22,927 bases of DNA from Methylotenera_A sp031429035 (GCA_031429035.1 JANOYU010000144.1:1-22927), one strand, 5' to 3'; numbered from the stretch's first letter, positions 7,128-14,865 are shown. Notes: a model not told the origin generated them from the sequence alone. Program-made: numbers and translations.

Positions 7128-7648
7128 TAATTATTTTTAGCCGCAATACTCTGAAAATATTCTTTAATTTGAATCTCTGGTATGTCAGTACCTTTTGGTG
7201 TGTTTGGATTCCATACTTTAGCCCACGGGGTATCCTGTATGTGTGTTAAGTTAGACAGTGCTACCCCAGAGTATTTTCCATAAATATCCCAAACCTTGTT
7301 AAGTAGCGCTTTTGTCTTTTCATCATCATCATTAATATGGGGAGTAGAAAATCCAAACTCCAGCCCATCCCCATCTAACAACTCAAACTCCGTAGCAAGC
7401 TTTGTAATTACACCGCTTCCATACTCTTTAAACTCATGGTAAATACTTTGAACTACGGGGCCATAACGCCAAGCTTCTACTGTTTCAGATATTAGAGCTT
7501 GGTCGTAAATTGCCAAGCTCCATCCATGCGCAAAATAAATCAACTTTTGCAATTTCATCGGCGTAAGTGATTTCTCAGACTCTTTTGCAATGTCTAAGAA
7601 ATAGTTCGCTATCGCTTTACTGTTATATGCCATATTATCTAACTTCAT
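7127..7648 (-). CDS. Panacea-domain (SocA/GepA, DUF4065) antitoxin-like protein
   Basis: The 173-residue protein shows the Panacea family signature: SLTPMKLQKLIYFAHGWSLA (27-46), VEAWRYGPVVQSIYHEFKEYG (57-77) and LSNLTHIQDTPWAKV (131-145). Panacea proteins act as antitoxins for many unrelated toxins (established for SocA, a ClpXP adaptor, and for PanA antitoxins). The partner gene usually lies beside them. Here the stop overlaps the start of a small membrane protein by one base. The start could be the ATG at 7648 or the one at 7633 (MAYNSKAIANYF, closer to the usual family start); neither has a clear Shine-Dalgarno. The pair faces against hda and away from the FAD dehydrogenase, as its own transcription unit. 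Confidence 0.85.
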   Translation of the reverse strand: MKLDNMAYNSKAIANYFLDIAKESEKSLTPMKLQKLIYFAHGWSLAIYDQALISETVEAWRYGPVVQSIYHEFKEYGSGVITKLATEFELLDGDGLEFGFSTPHINDDDEKTKALLNKVWDIYGKYSGVALSNLTHIQDTPWAKVWNPNTPKGTDIPEIQIKEYFQSIAAKNN

Positions 7649-7653
7649 TATAT

Positions 7654-7659
7654 ATTATA
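7654..7659 (-). promoter_or_regulatory. Candidate -10 box for the Panacea operon
   Basis: On the minus strand a perfect TATAAT stands only 5 bases before the ATG at 7648. A start about 7 bases downstream would begin the message at or inside the first codon. That means either a leaderless transcript or use of the second ATG at 7633. No good -35 hexamer is seen 16-18 bases upstream, so this rests on the -10 match alone. Confidence 0.35.
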
Positions 7660-7747
7660 AACTTCGAGCTTGCCATCGTAGTATAAATTCAAAACTTTCC
7701 TGTAAAATCCTTTCATTGATAGATAACCACTATCCTAAAGGTCAAAA

Positions 7748-9445
7748 ATGCTTAGAATTACCGAAATCAAATTACCGCTTATCACCTCTGCCGAAACAGG
7801 TCATACCGATGCTGAAATTCGTGCAGCGCTGGTTAAAAAACTGGCCATTAACGCGGCAGATATTATTAGCTTTTCTATTTTTAAGCGCGGTGTAGATGCG
7901 CGAAAATCGCATGCTATCTTGTTTGTGTATTCGCTAGATGTGCTGGTGAATGGTGAGGCAAAATTACTGGCTAAGCTAGCAAAAGACCCGCATGTAAAGC
8001 CAACGCCAGATACAGAATATAAGTTTGTTACGCACAATAATATCCCTAGTTTACCCTCTCCCCAGCCCTCTCCCTTAAAGGGCGAGGGGGCAAAACTTCA
8101 GTCGCGCCCTATCGTTGTGGGTTTTGGCCCTGCGGGCATTTTTGCGGCACTTATTTTAGCGCAAGCGGGCTTTAAACCAATTGTATTAGAGCGCGGCAAA
8201 GCGGTGCGTGAGCGCACTAAAGATACTTTTAATTTGTGGCGCAAAAGCGTGTTAAACCCCGAATCTAACGTGCAGTTTGGTGAAGGCGGCGCAGGCACAT
8301 TTTCTGATGGAAAATTATGGAGCCAAATTAAAGACCCTAAACATTACGGCCGCAAAGTGTTGCAAGAATTTGTCGCCGCAGGTGCACCGCCCGAGATTTT
8401 ATATGTGAGCCACCCGCATATTGGTACTTTTAGATTAGTGGGTATGGTGGAAACCATGCGTAAAAGCATTGAAAGCCTCGGTGGTGAGATTCGATTCGAG
8501 TGCCGCGTGGATGATATTGAAATTGGGATTGATTCTAAAGGGCTGAAGCAAGTGCAGGCGGTTATTTTAAAAAGCGGCGAGCGCATTGAAACCAATCATT
8601 TGGTATTAGCCGTTGGCCACAGTGCGCGCGATACTTTTGAGATGATTCACCGTAAAAATATTTACATTGAAGCAAAACCATTTTCAATCGGTTTTCGCAT
8701 CGAGCACCCACAATCACTTATCGACAAAGCACGTTATGGCAGCAGTTATAGCCAAGATTTATTAAGCAAATTAGGCTCCGCCGAATATAAATTGGTACAT
8801 CACGCCAGCAATGGCCGCAGCGTATATAGTTTTTGCATGTGCCCAGGCGGCACGGTAGTGGCATCAGCCTCTGAGGCGGGTTGCGTGGTAACCAATGGCA
8901 TGAGCCAATATTCGCGTAACGAGCGCAACGCCAATGCAGGCATTGTAGTGGGCATTACGCCAGAGGTGGATTTTCCAGCGCACCCACTTGCTGGTATGCA
9001 TTTGCAGCGAGAATTAGAAGCAAAAGCATATGCCCTGGGAGGCAATACCTACGCGGCTCCTGGGCAATTGATTGGAGATTTTCTAGCAAATATCCCTTCA
9101 ACAAAATTTGGCGAAGTGCAGCCTAGCTACACACCTGGCGTGCATTTAACAAACTTAGAAACTGCCTTACCAGAGTTTGCTATTGCGGCCATTCGTGAGG
9201 CGATTCCTGAATTTGCCAAGCAAGTAAAAGGTTACGATTTAGCCGATGGCATTTTAACGGGCGTTGAAACGCGCACCTCCAGCCCAATTCGCATTAAACG
9301 CGATGACGAAACACTTGAAAGTATTAACACCAAAGGCTTGTACCCATGCGGTGAAGGCGCAGGTTACGCGGGTGGTATTTTATCGGCGGGTGTTGACGGC
9401 ATTCGTGTGGCCGAAGCGGTGAGTTTAAGTATAATCAACAGCTAA
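7748..9445 (+). CDS. NAD(P)/FAD-dependent oxidoreductase (COG2509-type dehydrogenase)
   Basis: The 565-residue flavoprotein has a small N-terminal domain (about 1-95, with FKRGVDARKSHAILFVY) and then an FAD-binding Rossmann fold, VVGFGPAGIFAALILAQAGF, at 123-142. E148 of VLERG is the likely ribose-binding acid. Further family blocks are QFGEGGAGTFSDGKLW (176-191), MCPGGTVVASASEAG, and the C-terminal LYPCGEGAGYAGGILSAGVDG near 540-560, which closes the FAD site. Members are called uncharacterised FAD-dependent dehydrogenases; the substrate is unknown. The linker at 103-114 (PSPQPSPLKGEG) is encoded by a palindromic repeat. An AAAGGT ribosome site precedes the ATG by a few bases. The phospholipase D gene follows after 1 base, so both are probably on one transcript. 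Confidence 0.88.
   Translation: MLRITEIKLPLITSAETGHTDAEIRAALVKKLAINAADIISFSIFKRGVDARKSHAILFVYSLDVLVNGEAKLLAKLAKDPHVKPTPDTEYKFVTHNNIPSLPSPQPSPLKGEGAKLQSRPIVVGFGPAGIFAALILAQAGFKPIVLERGKAVRERTKDTFNLWRKSVLNPESNVQFGEGGAGTFSDGKLWSQIKDPKHYGRKVLQEFVAAGAPPEILYVSHPHIGTFRLVGMVETMRKSIESLGGEIRFECRVDDIEIGIDSKGLKQVQAVILKSGERIETNHLVLAVGHSARDTFEMIHRKNIYIEAKPFSIGFRIEHPQSLIDKARYGSSYSQDLLSKLGSAEYKLVHHASNGRSVYSFCMCPGGTVVASASEAGCVVTNGMSQYSRNERNANAGIVVGITPEVDFPAHPLAGMHLQRELEAKAYALGGNTYAAPGQLIGDFLANIPSTKFGEVQPSYTPGVHLTNLETALPEFAIAAIREAIPEFAKQVKGYDLADGILTGVETRTSSPIRIKRDDETLESINTKGLYPCGEGAGYAGGILSAGVDGIRVAEAVSLSIINS
8054..8090. repeat. Palindromic repeat inserted in frame in the FAD dehydrogenase gene
   Basis: CCCTCTCCCC-AG is followed by a hairpin with arms CCCTCTCCC (8066-8074) and GGGCGAGGG (8080-8088), with one mismatch and loop TTAAA. 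The same element, with different loop bases, is present in the gene-free region at 14761-14798. Here it is translated as PSPQPSPLKGEG between two protein domains. Confidence 0.75.
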
Positions 9446-9446
9446 T

Positions 9447-10940
9447 ATGGTCAAATTATTCATCACTTTTATGCTGTCGCTATTTTGTGCAAATTTATTT
9501 GCCGATGAATCGCTGGCATTTATCGACCAACAAATTGCTGCGCACCCAAATACAAGTGGCGTTTATGTACTGGATAAAGGTGAAGAAGCGCTGCTAGCAC
9601 GCGCTTGGCTGGCCGACCACGCCGAAAAAAGCATAGAAGTACAATACTTTATTTGGAGCACCGATAATATTGGCATATTGGCCTCAGAAGCCTTACTGCG
9701 CGCGGCTGACAGAGGTGTGAAAGTACGCGTGATTGTGGATGATTTGCTGGTGGATGCGCCCGATAAATCGCTGCTGGCACTGGCTAAACACCCCAATATT
9801 GAGATTAAAATTTACAATCCGCAACACAAAGTCGGTACGCCGTTTCACAAACGCTTGCTGAATATTGCGGTAAATTTTCGCGGTGTAAACCAACGTATGC
9901 ACGACAAAACTTTTATTGTAGATGGCAAGCTGGCGATTACCGGCGGGCGCAATATGGCGGCCGAATATTTTGACTTAAACCACACCTATAACTTTCGCGA
10001 TCGCGATGCCATGCTGCTGGGCGATGTACCGAACACCATGCAAACTAGCTTTAATAAATTTTGGCAAAGCCCATTAAGTGCGCCAGTGGAAGAGCTGTAC
10101 GATGGTTTGGGCATAATTCAAAAAAACGTCAATGTGAAAGATACTGAAATACAAAAAATTTATGCAGATTTGCATGCCTATGCACAAAACCCTGCTAATT
10201 TTTTCGCAGAAACGCGCGCTGCGATACAAAACACACCACAAGCATTTATGCGACTTACAGAGCAGTTAATATGGACAAATATTACATTTATTAGTGACAC
10301 GCCTGGCAAGAATAGCAACAAAATTTTGCTAGGTGGCGGTGGCAAAACCACTGAAAAGTTAGCTGATTTAGTGGCGAAAGCACAACAACAAATTGTCATT
10401 CAATCGCCTTATTTAGTCATGTCTAGCAGTGCCATTAGCTTATTTAAGGCGGCTATTAAGCGCGGCGTTACGGTGCGCATTAACACCAACTCAATGGCGG
10501 CCACCGACAATGTGCAAGCATTTAGCGGTTATCGAAATCAGCGCGATAGATTGCTGAAAATGGGCATTGAGATTTTTGAATACAAGCCAGACCCGCACAT
10601 TAAATATGCCTTGTTAAAACAAAATGCTGCGCTTAACGACAAGCCGCCGACATTTGCACCCATTTTTGCAATACATGCCAAAACCATGGTAGTAGATGGT
10701 AAAACGGTGTACATCGGCACTTTTAATTTTGACCCGAGATCGGAAAATTTAAATACCGAAGTTGGCGTGATTGTAGAAAATGTCGCCCTTGCCAACCAGG
10801 TGCAAGAAGCGATTGAAACCGACATGCGGCCAGAAAATAGCTGGAACGCAGCCACCGATAAACCAGATCAATATGCCACATCTGCCAAACGTAAACGCGT
10901 ATTGGTTTACCAACTAACGCCGATTAAACCCTTGCTTTAG
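9447..10940 (+). CDS. Secreted phospholipase D family protein, cardiolipin synthase (ClsC)-like
   Basis: The 497-residue protein starts with a signal-like hydrophobic N terminus (about 1-19, ending FAD-ES) and carries two PLD (HKD) catalytic motifs. The first is H152-x-K154-x4-D159 in MHDKTFIVDG, followed by GGRNMAAEYFD. The second is H410-x-K412-x4-D417 in IHAKTMVVDG, followed by GTFNFDPRSENLNTEVG. This two-motif layout with QYFIWSTDN and the RSENLNTE block matches ClsC/YmdC-type enzymes, which form cardiolipin from phosphatidylglycerol and a second phospholipid at the membrane. A different phosphodiesterase role is possible. It starts 1 base after the FAD dehydrogenase stop and ends 9 bases from the convergent SoxYZ gene. 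Confidence 0.88.
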   Translation: MVKLFITFMLSLFCANLFADESLAFIDQQIAAHPNTSGVYVLDKGEEALLARAWLADHAEKSIEVQYFIWSTDNIGILASEALLRAADRGVKVRVIVDDLLVDAPDKSLLALAKHPNIEIKIYNPQHKVGTPFHKRLLNIAVNFRGVNQRMHDKTFIVDGKLAITGGRNMAAEYFDLNHTYNFRDRDAMLLGDVPNTMQTSFNKFWQSPLSAPVEELYDGLGIIQKNVNVKDTEIQKIYADLHAYAQNPANFFAETRAAIQNTPQAFMRLTEQLIWTNITFISDTPGKNSNKILLGGGGKTTEKLADLVAKAQQQIVIQSPYLVMSSSAISLFKAAIKRGVTVRINTNSMAATDNVQAFSGYRNQRDRLLKMGIEIFEYKPDPHIKYALLKQNAALNDKPPTFAPIFAIHAKTMVVDGKTVYIGTFNFDPRSENLNTEVGVIVENVALANQVQEAIETDMRPENSWNAATDKPDQYATSAKRKRVLVYQLTPIKPLL

Positions 10941-10949
10941 ACTTAAAAG

Positions 10950-11795
10950 TTAAGCCGTTACTTCTATCTCGCCCGACCCCGTTTTGCCCAAGTTATCGTG
11001 CCACGTCAGCATAATCTTGTCGCCAATTTTTGCGCCATCTAAATAACACGTTAGATATGGATTTTTCGCAATACCTGTGCCGCATTGTATTTGCAAAGCG
11101 GGCTTGCCATTGTGTGCAATATCTATCAGCTGAATAAAATGCGCAGGGATAATATTATCAAAATCGTCTTTGCCGCGCCCTGTGTGCATGGGGTGAATGA
11201 TAATCGCCTTAATTTCGGTTACCAAGTTTTTACTAATTACATCGACTTTTTGTTTGGCGCGCAATTTCATGCTGGTTTCAAATTTTTCTTTACCACTACC
11301 GCCACCGCCACAGCCGTTTTCCATTACTTGCACATTTTTAACGGCGCTAAAATATTTGCCATCAGCTTTTACAATCACTTTAATATCTGAAGTTTCGGCC
11401 ATTTTAATGCGTGTGGTTAATTTGGCTTGCGCGCCCATATTGTTTTCTTTATATTGGCCCAACATAAAATTGGCAATTAATGGCGTTGGATTTTTCTCTA
11501 CAAAAATTGCAATCGCTTCTACATTGGCAATGTTTGCCTCAATTTCCACCTGCACAATCGCGCCATTTTCAGCGCGGTTTGGTGCGCTGATCTGAATATT
11601 TGTACTTGGTATTTCACCAACGTTACCACTATTGTTTTGAGCCTCTGCTAACTTTTCTGCATCAAAAGCGGCTTTATTCCATGCAGCCGCCACTGCCCTG
11701 AGAGGCAATAGCAGCGCGGTTGCAGCGGCGACTATTAGTTGGCCTAAAAAGGCTCTTCTTTTAAAATTATTAGGTTTTAAATTATCAGGTCGCAT
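10950..11795 (-). CDS. Fused SoxYZ sulfur-carrier protein
   Basis: The 281-residue protein joins a SoxY-like domain (about 65-160) to a SoxZ-like domain (about 172-281). SoxYZ carries sulfur intermediates on a cysteine swinging arm in periplasmic thiosulfate oxidation. The N terminus, KRRAFLGQ before a hydrophobic stretch ending AVAAA, fits a Tat signal, as for SoxY. The carrier cysteine motif, normally the C-terminal GGCGG of SoxY, is here internal as NGCGGGGSG (C162), bridging to SoxZ. SoxZ blocks include AIIIHPMHTGRGKD and HFIQLIDIAHNGKP. No other sox gene is in the window, so a variant such as the quinoprotein dehydrogenase-associated SoxYZ-like carriers is possible. Its ATG overlaps the stop of the M48 protease gene by one base (TAATG). 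Confidence 0.85.
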   Translation of the reverse strand: MRPDNLKPNNFKRRAFLGQLIVAAATALLLPLRAVAAAWNKAAFDAEKLAEAQNNSGNVGEIPSTNIQISAPNRAENGAIVQVEIEANIANVEAIAIFVEKNPTPLIANFMLGQYKENNMGAQAKLTTRIKMAETSDIKVIVKADGKYFSAVKNVQVMENGCGGGGSGKEKFETSMKLRAKQKVDVISKNLVTEIKAIIIHPMHTGRGKDDFDNIIPAHFIQLIDIAHNGKPALQIQCGTGIAKNPYLTCYLDGAKIGDKIMLTWHDNLGKTGSGEIEVTA

Positions 11796-13303
11796 TAACT
11801 CAGCCTTTCGTCGGCCAGCTTTTCTATCTCTTGCATTCGCTTAAATTCTTTTAAACGTGCCTCAACAATAGAATGTTGATAAAAATTACCATCTTTGGCT
11901 TTTGCCGCAAATTCCATTTGTTCAATGGCACGTTTCAAATTATATTGCCGATAATAAGCCTCGCCCTGTGCCTGAAAACGCAATAAATTGCTATTTTTTG
12001 CAGCATAAGCCTTGGCCAAAATATCATAAAAATAAGCATCGTTTGGGTAAAGCGCTTGCTTTTCTTGCACCAGTTTAATAGCTTTATCGGGCTGGTTGAT
12101 TGCCAAAAAATGCTCACTATAACCATAAATTAAAGAGCGATGATTTGGAAACATATTCAAAGCTTTTGCGTATTGGCTGGCTGCGGCTTGCGGGTTATTT
12201 TTGGCAACCTCAATACGCGCTGCTAAGTTCTCAATAAAGGCGTGTTTGGGCGCCTTTGCACGTAGCAATTTTAGTTGATTGTTGGCACCTGTTAAATCGT
12301 TTTTACGCAGCATGGCTAGTGCTAATCCATAATGCTCGGCCACCTCACTGGTAAATCGTCTTTCTAAAATATTGTCAGTAAATTGGTCTATCGCAGCTTG
12401 CGCCAAGCCATCACCCGCACGCAATTTGGCTTTAACGAGATTAAATTCTAGGCTATCGGTAACTTGCCTATACGGCATACTTTCTACCCGATTTGCCACA
12501 TCGGCAATGCGCTCGGCAGTTAATGGATGGGTGCGCAAAAAACTAGGTGCGCTGCCCTCAATAAAGCGTGTGCCGCGTTGCAGCGTAGTAAAAAATGCTG
12601 GCATGGCGCGCGTATCAAAACCTGCATTATCTAAAATACTCAAACCCACACGGTCAGCTTCGCGTTCGTACTCGCGCGTGTAATCTAGCTGGCGCTGCAC
12701 AGTGGCGGCAGATGATGCAGTCAATGCGCCGCTGGCTAAATCTGGATTAGCGCGCGCAACTAATAACGCCAGCGCAATGCCCGCAATATTTTTAAAAGTA
12801 TCGTATTTTTGTTGCGCCAACATACGCGCTAAGTGGCGCTGCGTTACATGGCCAACCTCGTGCCCCAGCACGCTGGCCAGCTCACTCTCACTATTTGATG
12901 CCAATATTAAACCTGTGTGCACACCAATTACGCCGCCCGGCATGGCAAAGGCGTTAATTGAGTTATCGCGCACCACAAAAAAATTAAATTTTTGCTGTTT
13001 ATCTGGGCTAGCAGCAGCCAAACGGTTACCCAGCGCCTGCAAATAATCGGTCACTTCTGCGTCTTGCAAAACCTCGTCGCTCACCGCCACTTCGCGCAAA
13101 ATTTGCTCGGCAATTCGTTGCTCATCTTTTAGCGATAATACGCTTTCAGACACATCGCCTAAATCGGGCAAGCTGGTATCTAAATTGGTTGGGCTGGGTA
13201 AATTAGTATTGAGTGGCTTGCCAGAGATTGCCGTTTTACTAGGCTCTGCCAGCGCAACATTAGCCGCTAAAAAAGCCGCAATAAATATTAACTTTAATTT
13301 CAT
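11795..13303 (-). CDS. Periplasmic M48-family metalloprotease with TPRs (BepA/YfgC-like)
   Basis: The 502-residue protein has a Sec signal peptide (1-19, ending ALA), a zinc peptidase domain with H148-E-V-G-H152, a third ligand likely E215 in EYEREAD, and a downstream RTHPLTAERI block (H259). C-terminal tetratricopeptide-like repeats follow (about 310-490). This is the BepA layout; BepA degrades or chaperones outer-membrane proteins such as LptD during stress. I set the start at 13303 (MKLKLIFIAAF), which gives a clean signal peptide. An in-frame ATG at 13435 would add 44 residues that spoil it and would run into moaC on the other strand. The gene is translationally coupled to the SoxYZ gene. 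Confidence 0.9.
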   Translation of the reverse strand: MKLKLIFIAAFLAANVALAEPSKTAISGKPLNTNLPSPTNLDTSLPDLGDVSESVLSLKDEQRIAEQILREVAVSDEVLQDAEVTDYLQALGNRLAAASPDKQQKFNFFVVRDNSINAFAMPGGVIGVHTGLILASNSESELASVLGHEVGHVTQRHLARMLAQQKYDTFKNIAGIALALLVARANPDLASGALTASSAATVQRQLDYTREYEREADRVGLSILDNAGFDTRAMPAFFTTLQRGTRFIEGSAPSFLRTHPLTAERIADVANRVESMPYRQVTDSLEFNLVKAKLRAGDGLAQAAIDQFTDNILERRFTSEVAEHYGLALAMLRKNDLTGANNQLKLLRAKAPKHAFIENLAARIEVAKNNPQAAASQYAKALNMFPNHRSLIYGYSEHFLAINQPDKAIKLVQEKQALYPNDAYFYDILAKAYAAKNSNLLRFQAQGEAYYRQYNLKRAIEQMEFAAKAKDGNFYQHSIVEARLKEFKRMQEIEKLADERLS

Positions 13304-13365
13304 TATTGATATGATAATGTGTTTATAGGCTAAGTTCATGCCAAATTGTGAATAGAAAGTAACAG

Positions 13366-13842
13366 ATGAATCCATTAACGCATTTTGATGCCAGCGGCCA
13401 AGCCCACATGGTAGATGTGGGCGATAAGCCAGCAACCAAGCGGAATGCGGTTGCCAGCGGCATTATTAGCATGTTGCCTGCTACGCTAAAACTCATTTTA
13501 CAAGGCGATGCCAAAAAAGGCGATGTGCTAGGCGTGGCGCGCATTGCGGCAATACAAGCTAGCAAACGCACATCTGATTTAATTCCACTTTGTCACCCAA
13601 TTGCACTCACTAAGGTTTCTGTAACGTTTGAGATTGACGATGCGACTACAAGCATAAACTGCATTGTTTTGGCTGAAACCACAGGCCAAACAGGAGTGGA
13701 GATGGAAGCGCTGACCGCAGTTAGTATAGGCTTGCTAACGATTTATGATATGTGCAAAGCGGTAGATCGTGGCATGGTGATAAGTGATATAAAACTGCTT
13801 GAAAAACATGGTGGCAAATCGGGTGACTGGGTGGCTAAGTAG
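13366..13842 (+). CDS. moaC: Cyclic pyranopterin monophosphate synthase MoaC
   Basis: MoaC converts the MoaA product (3',8-cyclo-7,8-dihydro-GTP) to cyclic pyranopterin monophosphate in molybdenum-cofactor synthesis. The 158-residue protein has the family length and motifs: DLIPLCHPIAL (71-81, with H77), TGVEMEALTA (109-118) and DMCKAVDR (128-135, with D128 and K131), plus K51. These match the catalytic residue numbers known for E. coli MoaC. The protein is cytosolic and hexameric in the family. The gene is divergent from the M48 protease, 62 bases away. No other moa gene is in view. Confidence 0.97.
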   Translation: MNPLTHFDASGQAHMVDVGDKPATKRNAVASGIISMLPATLKLILQGDAKKGDVLGVARIAAIQASKRTSDLIPLCHPIALTKVSVTFEIDDATTSINCIVLAETTGQTGVEMEALTAVSIGLLTIYDMCKAVDRGMVISDIKLLEKHGGKSGDWVAK

Positions 13843-13883
13843 AATGCTTGCCAAGTAGCGGTTAATAACTGGAGGACAACAGC

Positions 13884-14237
13884 ATGGAATCGACTTTTAT
13901 CACACCAATCTTTACCCTGCTAGGCACGCTGATTGGCGGTTTGGTCACGTTTGCGGTCAATCGCCAACAATTTAAACACCAGCTTGGTGCTTTGCGTGAA
14001 GAGTACAAAACCGAATTTATGGCCGAAACCACTGCGCGCCATTTTTTAAGCCACAAAAGCTACACCGACCGTAGTTTTGACGTGTTAGTCAAACATCTTG
14101 GCGGTTTTGAAGAAGACGAATTACGCAAAATTTTAGTGCGCGCAGGTGCAGTGCGCGAATATCACAGCGATGGCACAGAATGGTGGTATTTGCTTAGTCG
14201 CGAGGCAGAACGTATTAGCAATTTACAAAATAAATGA
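13884..14237 (+). CDS. Small membrane-anchored protein of unknown function
   Basis: I do not recognise the family. The 117-residue protein has one N-terminal membrane helix (about 7-24, TPIFTLLGTLIGGLVTFAV), a charged helical linker (about 25-50, QQFKHQLGALREEYKTEF), and a compact C-terminal domain (about 55-112). That domain's pattern, FLSHKSYTDRSFDVLVKHLGGFEEDELRKILV followed by a short beta-like stretch, suggests a winged-helix-like fold. A GGAGG ribosome site stands 8 bases before the ATG, one of the best in the window, so translation is likely. It lies 41 bases after moaC, same strand, and may be read through from it. Confidence 0.75.
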   Translation: MESTFITPIFTLLGTLIGGLVTFAVNRQQFKHQLGALREEYKTEFMAETTARHFLSHKSYTDRSFDVLVKHLGGFEEDELRKILVRAGAVREYHSDGTEWWYLLSREAERISNLQNK

Positions 14238-14287
14238 TATATATTGTTACATCACTTAACTATCCAAATAAAAAATTAGGAGCAAAA

Positions 14288-14500
14288 ATGCAACAACCTT
14301 GGACTGAACGTGGTATCAAAGGCGCTATATACTTGTTTGTTGGAGCATTTCTGGGTCTTAGCACCAATCTAGCCCTTAGTTTTGCAGCTGGAAATGATCT
14401 TGCTATGGCAGCTGTAAATTTTATGTTTGGTGTGGTTGGGCCAATTCTGATGGCTGCAGGACTTTACTTGATAGCCACGAGAAATAAAAAAGTTAAGTAG
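14288..14500 (+). CDS. Small two-helix membrane protein of unknown function
   Basis: The 70-residue protein has two hydrophobic segments (about 9-30, IKGAIYLFVGAFLGLSTNLA, and about 40-63, VNFMFGVVGPILMAAGLYLI) with a short polar loop and a basic tail (TRNKKVK). I chose the ATG at 14288 because AGGAG stands 5 bases before it. An in-frame ATG at 14234 would add 18 residues but would overlap the preceding gene and lacks a ribosome site. No family is recognised. The repeat cluster begins just after its stop. Confidence 0.65.
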   Translation: MQQPWTERGIKGAIYLFVGAFLGLSTNLALSFAAGNDLAMAAVNFMFGVVGPILMAAGLYLIATRNKKVK

Positions 14501-14682
14501 AAGTTAGTAGGGGCTAGTCCAACTCACCGCCAACTTATAACCCCTTGCCGCGCCTTTGGCTTGAGCATAAGCTGGGTGAAACGGCGAGGACTGTTTGAGT
14601 GCTGAAAGCGCGAGTTCCGCAGCCGTACCAGATTTGCGCTAAGACCGAAGGATGAAGCGGCAGCGGGGTGTGATTTTCTTTG

Positions 14683-14716
14683 ATTACTTTCTTTTGCACA
14701 AACAAAAGAAAGTAAT
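14683..14716. repeat. Perfect 14-bp inverted repeat
   Basis: ATTACTTTCTTTTG (14683-14696), a 6-base loop, and CAAAAGAAAGTAAT (14703-14716) form a perfect hairpin. This 'actttcttttgc...caaaagaaagt' core is a familiar dispersed repeat of betaproteobacteria. It stands between the end of the small membrane gene and the convergent thiO, and could slow transcription, but it lacks a canonical GC-rich stem. Confidence 0.75.
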
Positions 14717-14721
14717 TAGGC

Positions 14722-14738
14722 GTCGGGCTACCCCCGAC
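14722..14738. repeat. Short GC-rich hairpin GTCGGG/CCCGAC
   Basis: GTCGGG (14722-14727), loop CTACC, CCCGAC (14733-14738), lying 6 bases after the AAGAAAG inverted repeat. The phrase 'gtcgggctacccccgac' normally accompanies that repeat, so the two probably form one element. It may act as a weak terminator in either direction. Confidence 0.6.
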
Positions 14739-14760
14739 TTATTTCAAACTGCACGATTGC

Positions 14761-14798
14761 CCCTCTCCCCAACCCCTCTCCCGCCCACGGGCGAGGGG
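14761..14798. repeat. Palindromic repeat, intergenic copy of the element in the FAD dehydrogenase gene
   Basis: CCCTCTCCCC-AA is followed by a hairpin with arms CCCCTCTCCC (14773-14782) and GGGCGAGGGG (14789-14798), with one mismatch and loop GCCCAC. It matches 8054-8090 apart from the loop and a few positions. Confidence 0.75.
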
Positions 14799-14807
14799 CT
14801 AAAATGG

Positions 14808-14865
14808 ATTCCCGCATCCTCTCTAAGTACCCGCTGCTTCGCAGCGACCCTAGAGGGACGGGAAT
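14808..14865. repeat. Long imperfect hairpin with ATTCCCG/CGGGAAT ends
   Basis: Outer arms ATTCCCG (14808-14814) and CGGGAAT (14859-14865) enclose CTCT/AGAG pairs and a central hairpin CGCTGC (14832-14837), TTC, GCAGCG (14841-14846). It resembles the dispersed 'attcccgc...gggaatgac' repeats of proteobacteria. It reaches to within a few bases of the thiO stop codon. Confidence 0.65.

Noticed and set aside
13304..13435. N-terminal extension of the M48 protease to an ATG at 13435
   Set aside because: It would overlap moaC on the other strand and bury the clear signal peptide that begins at 13303.
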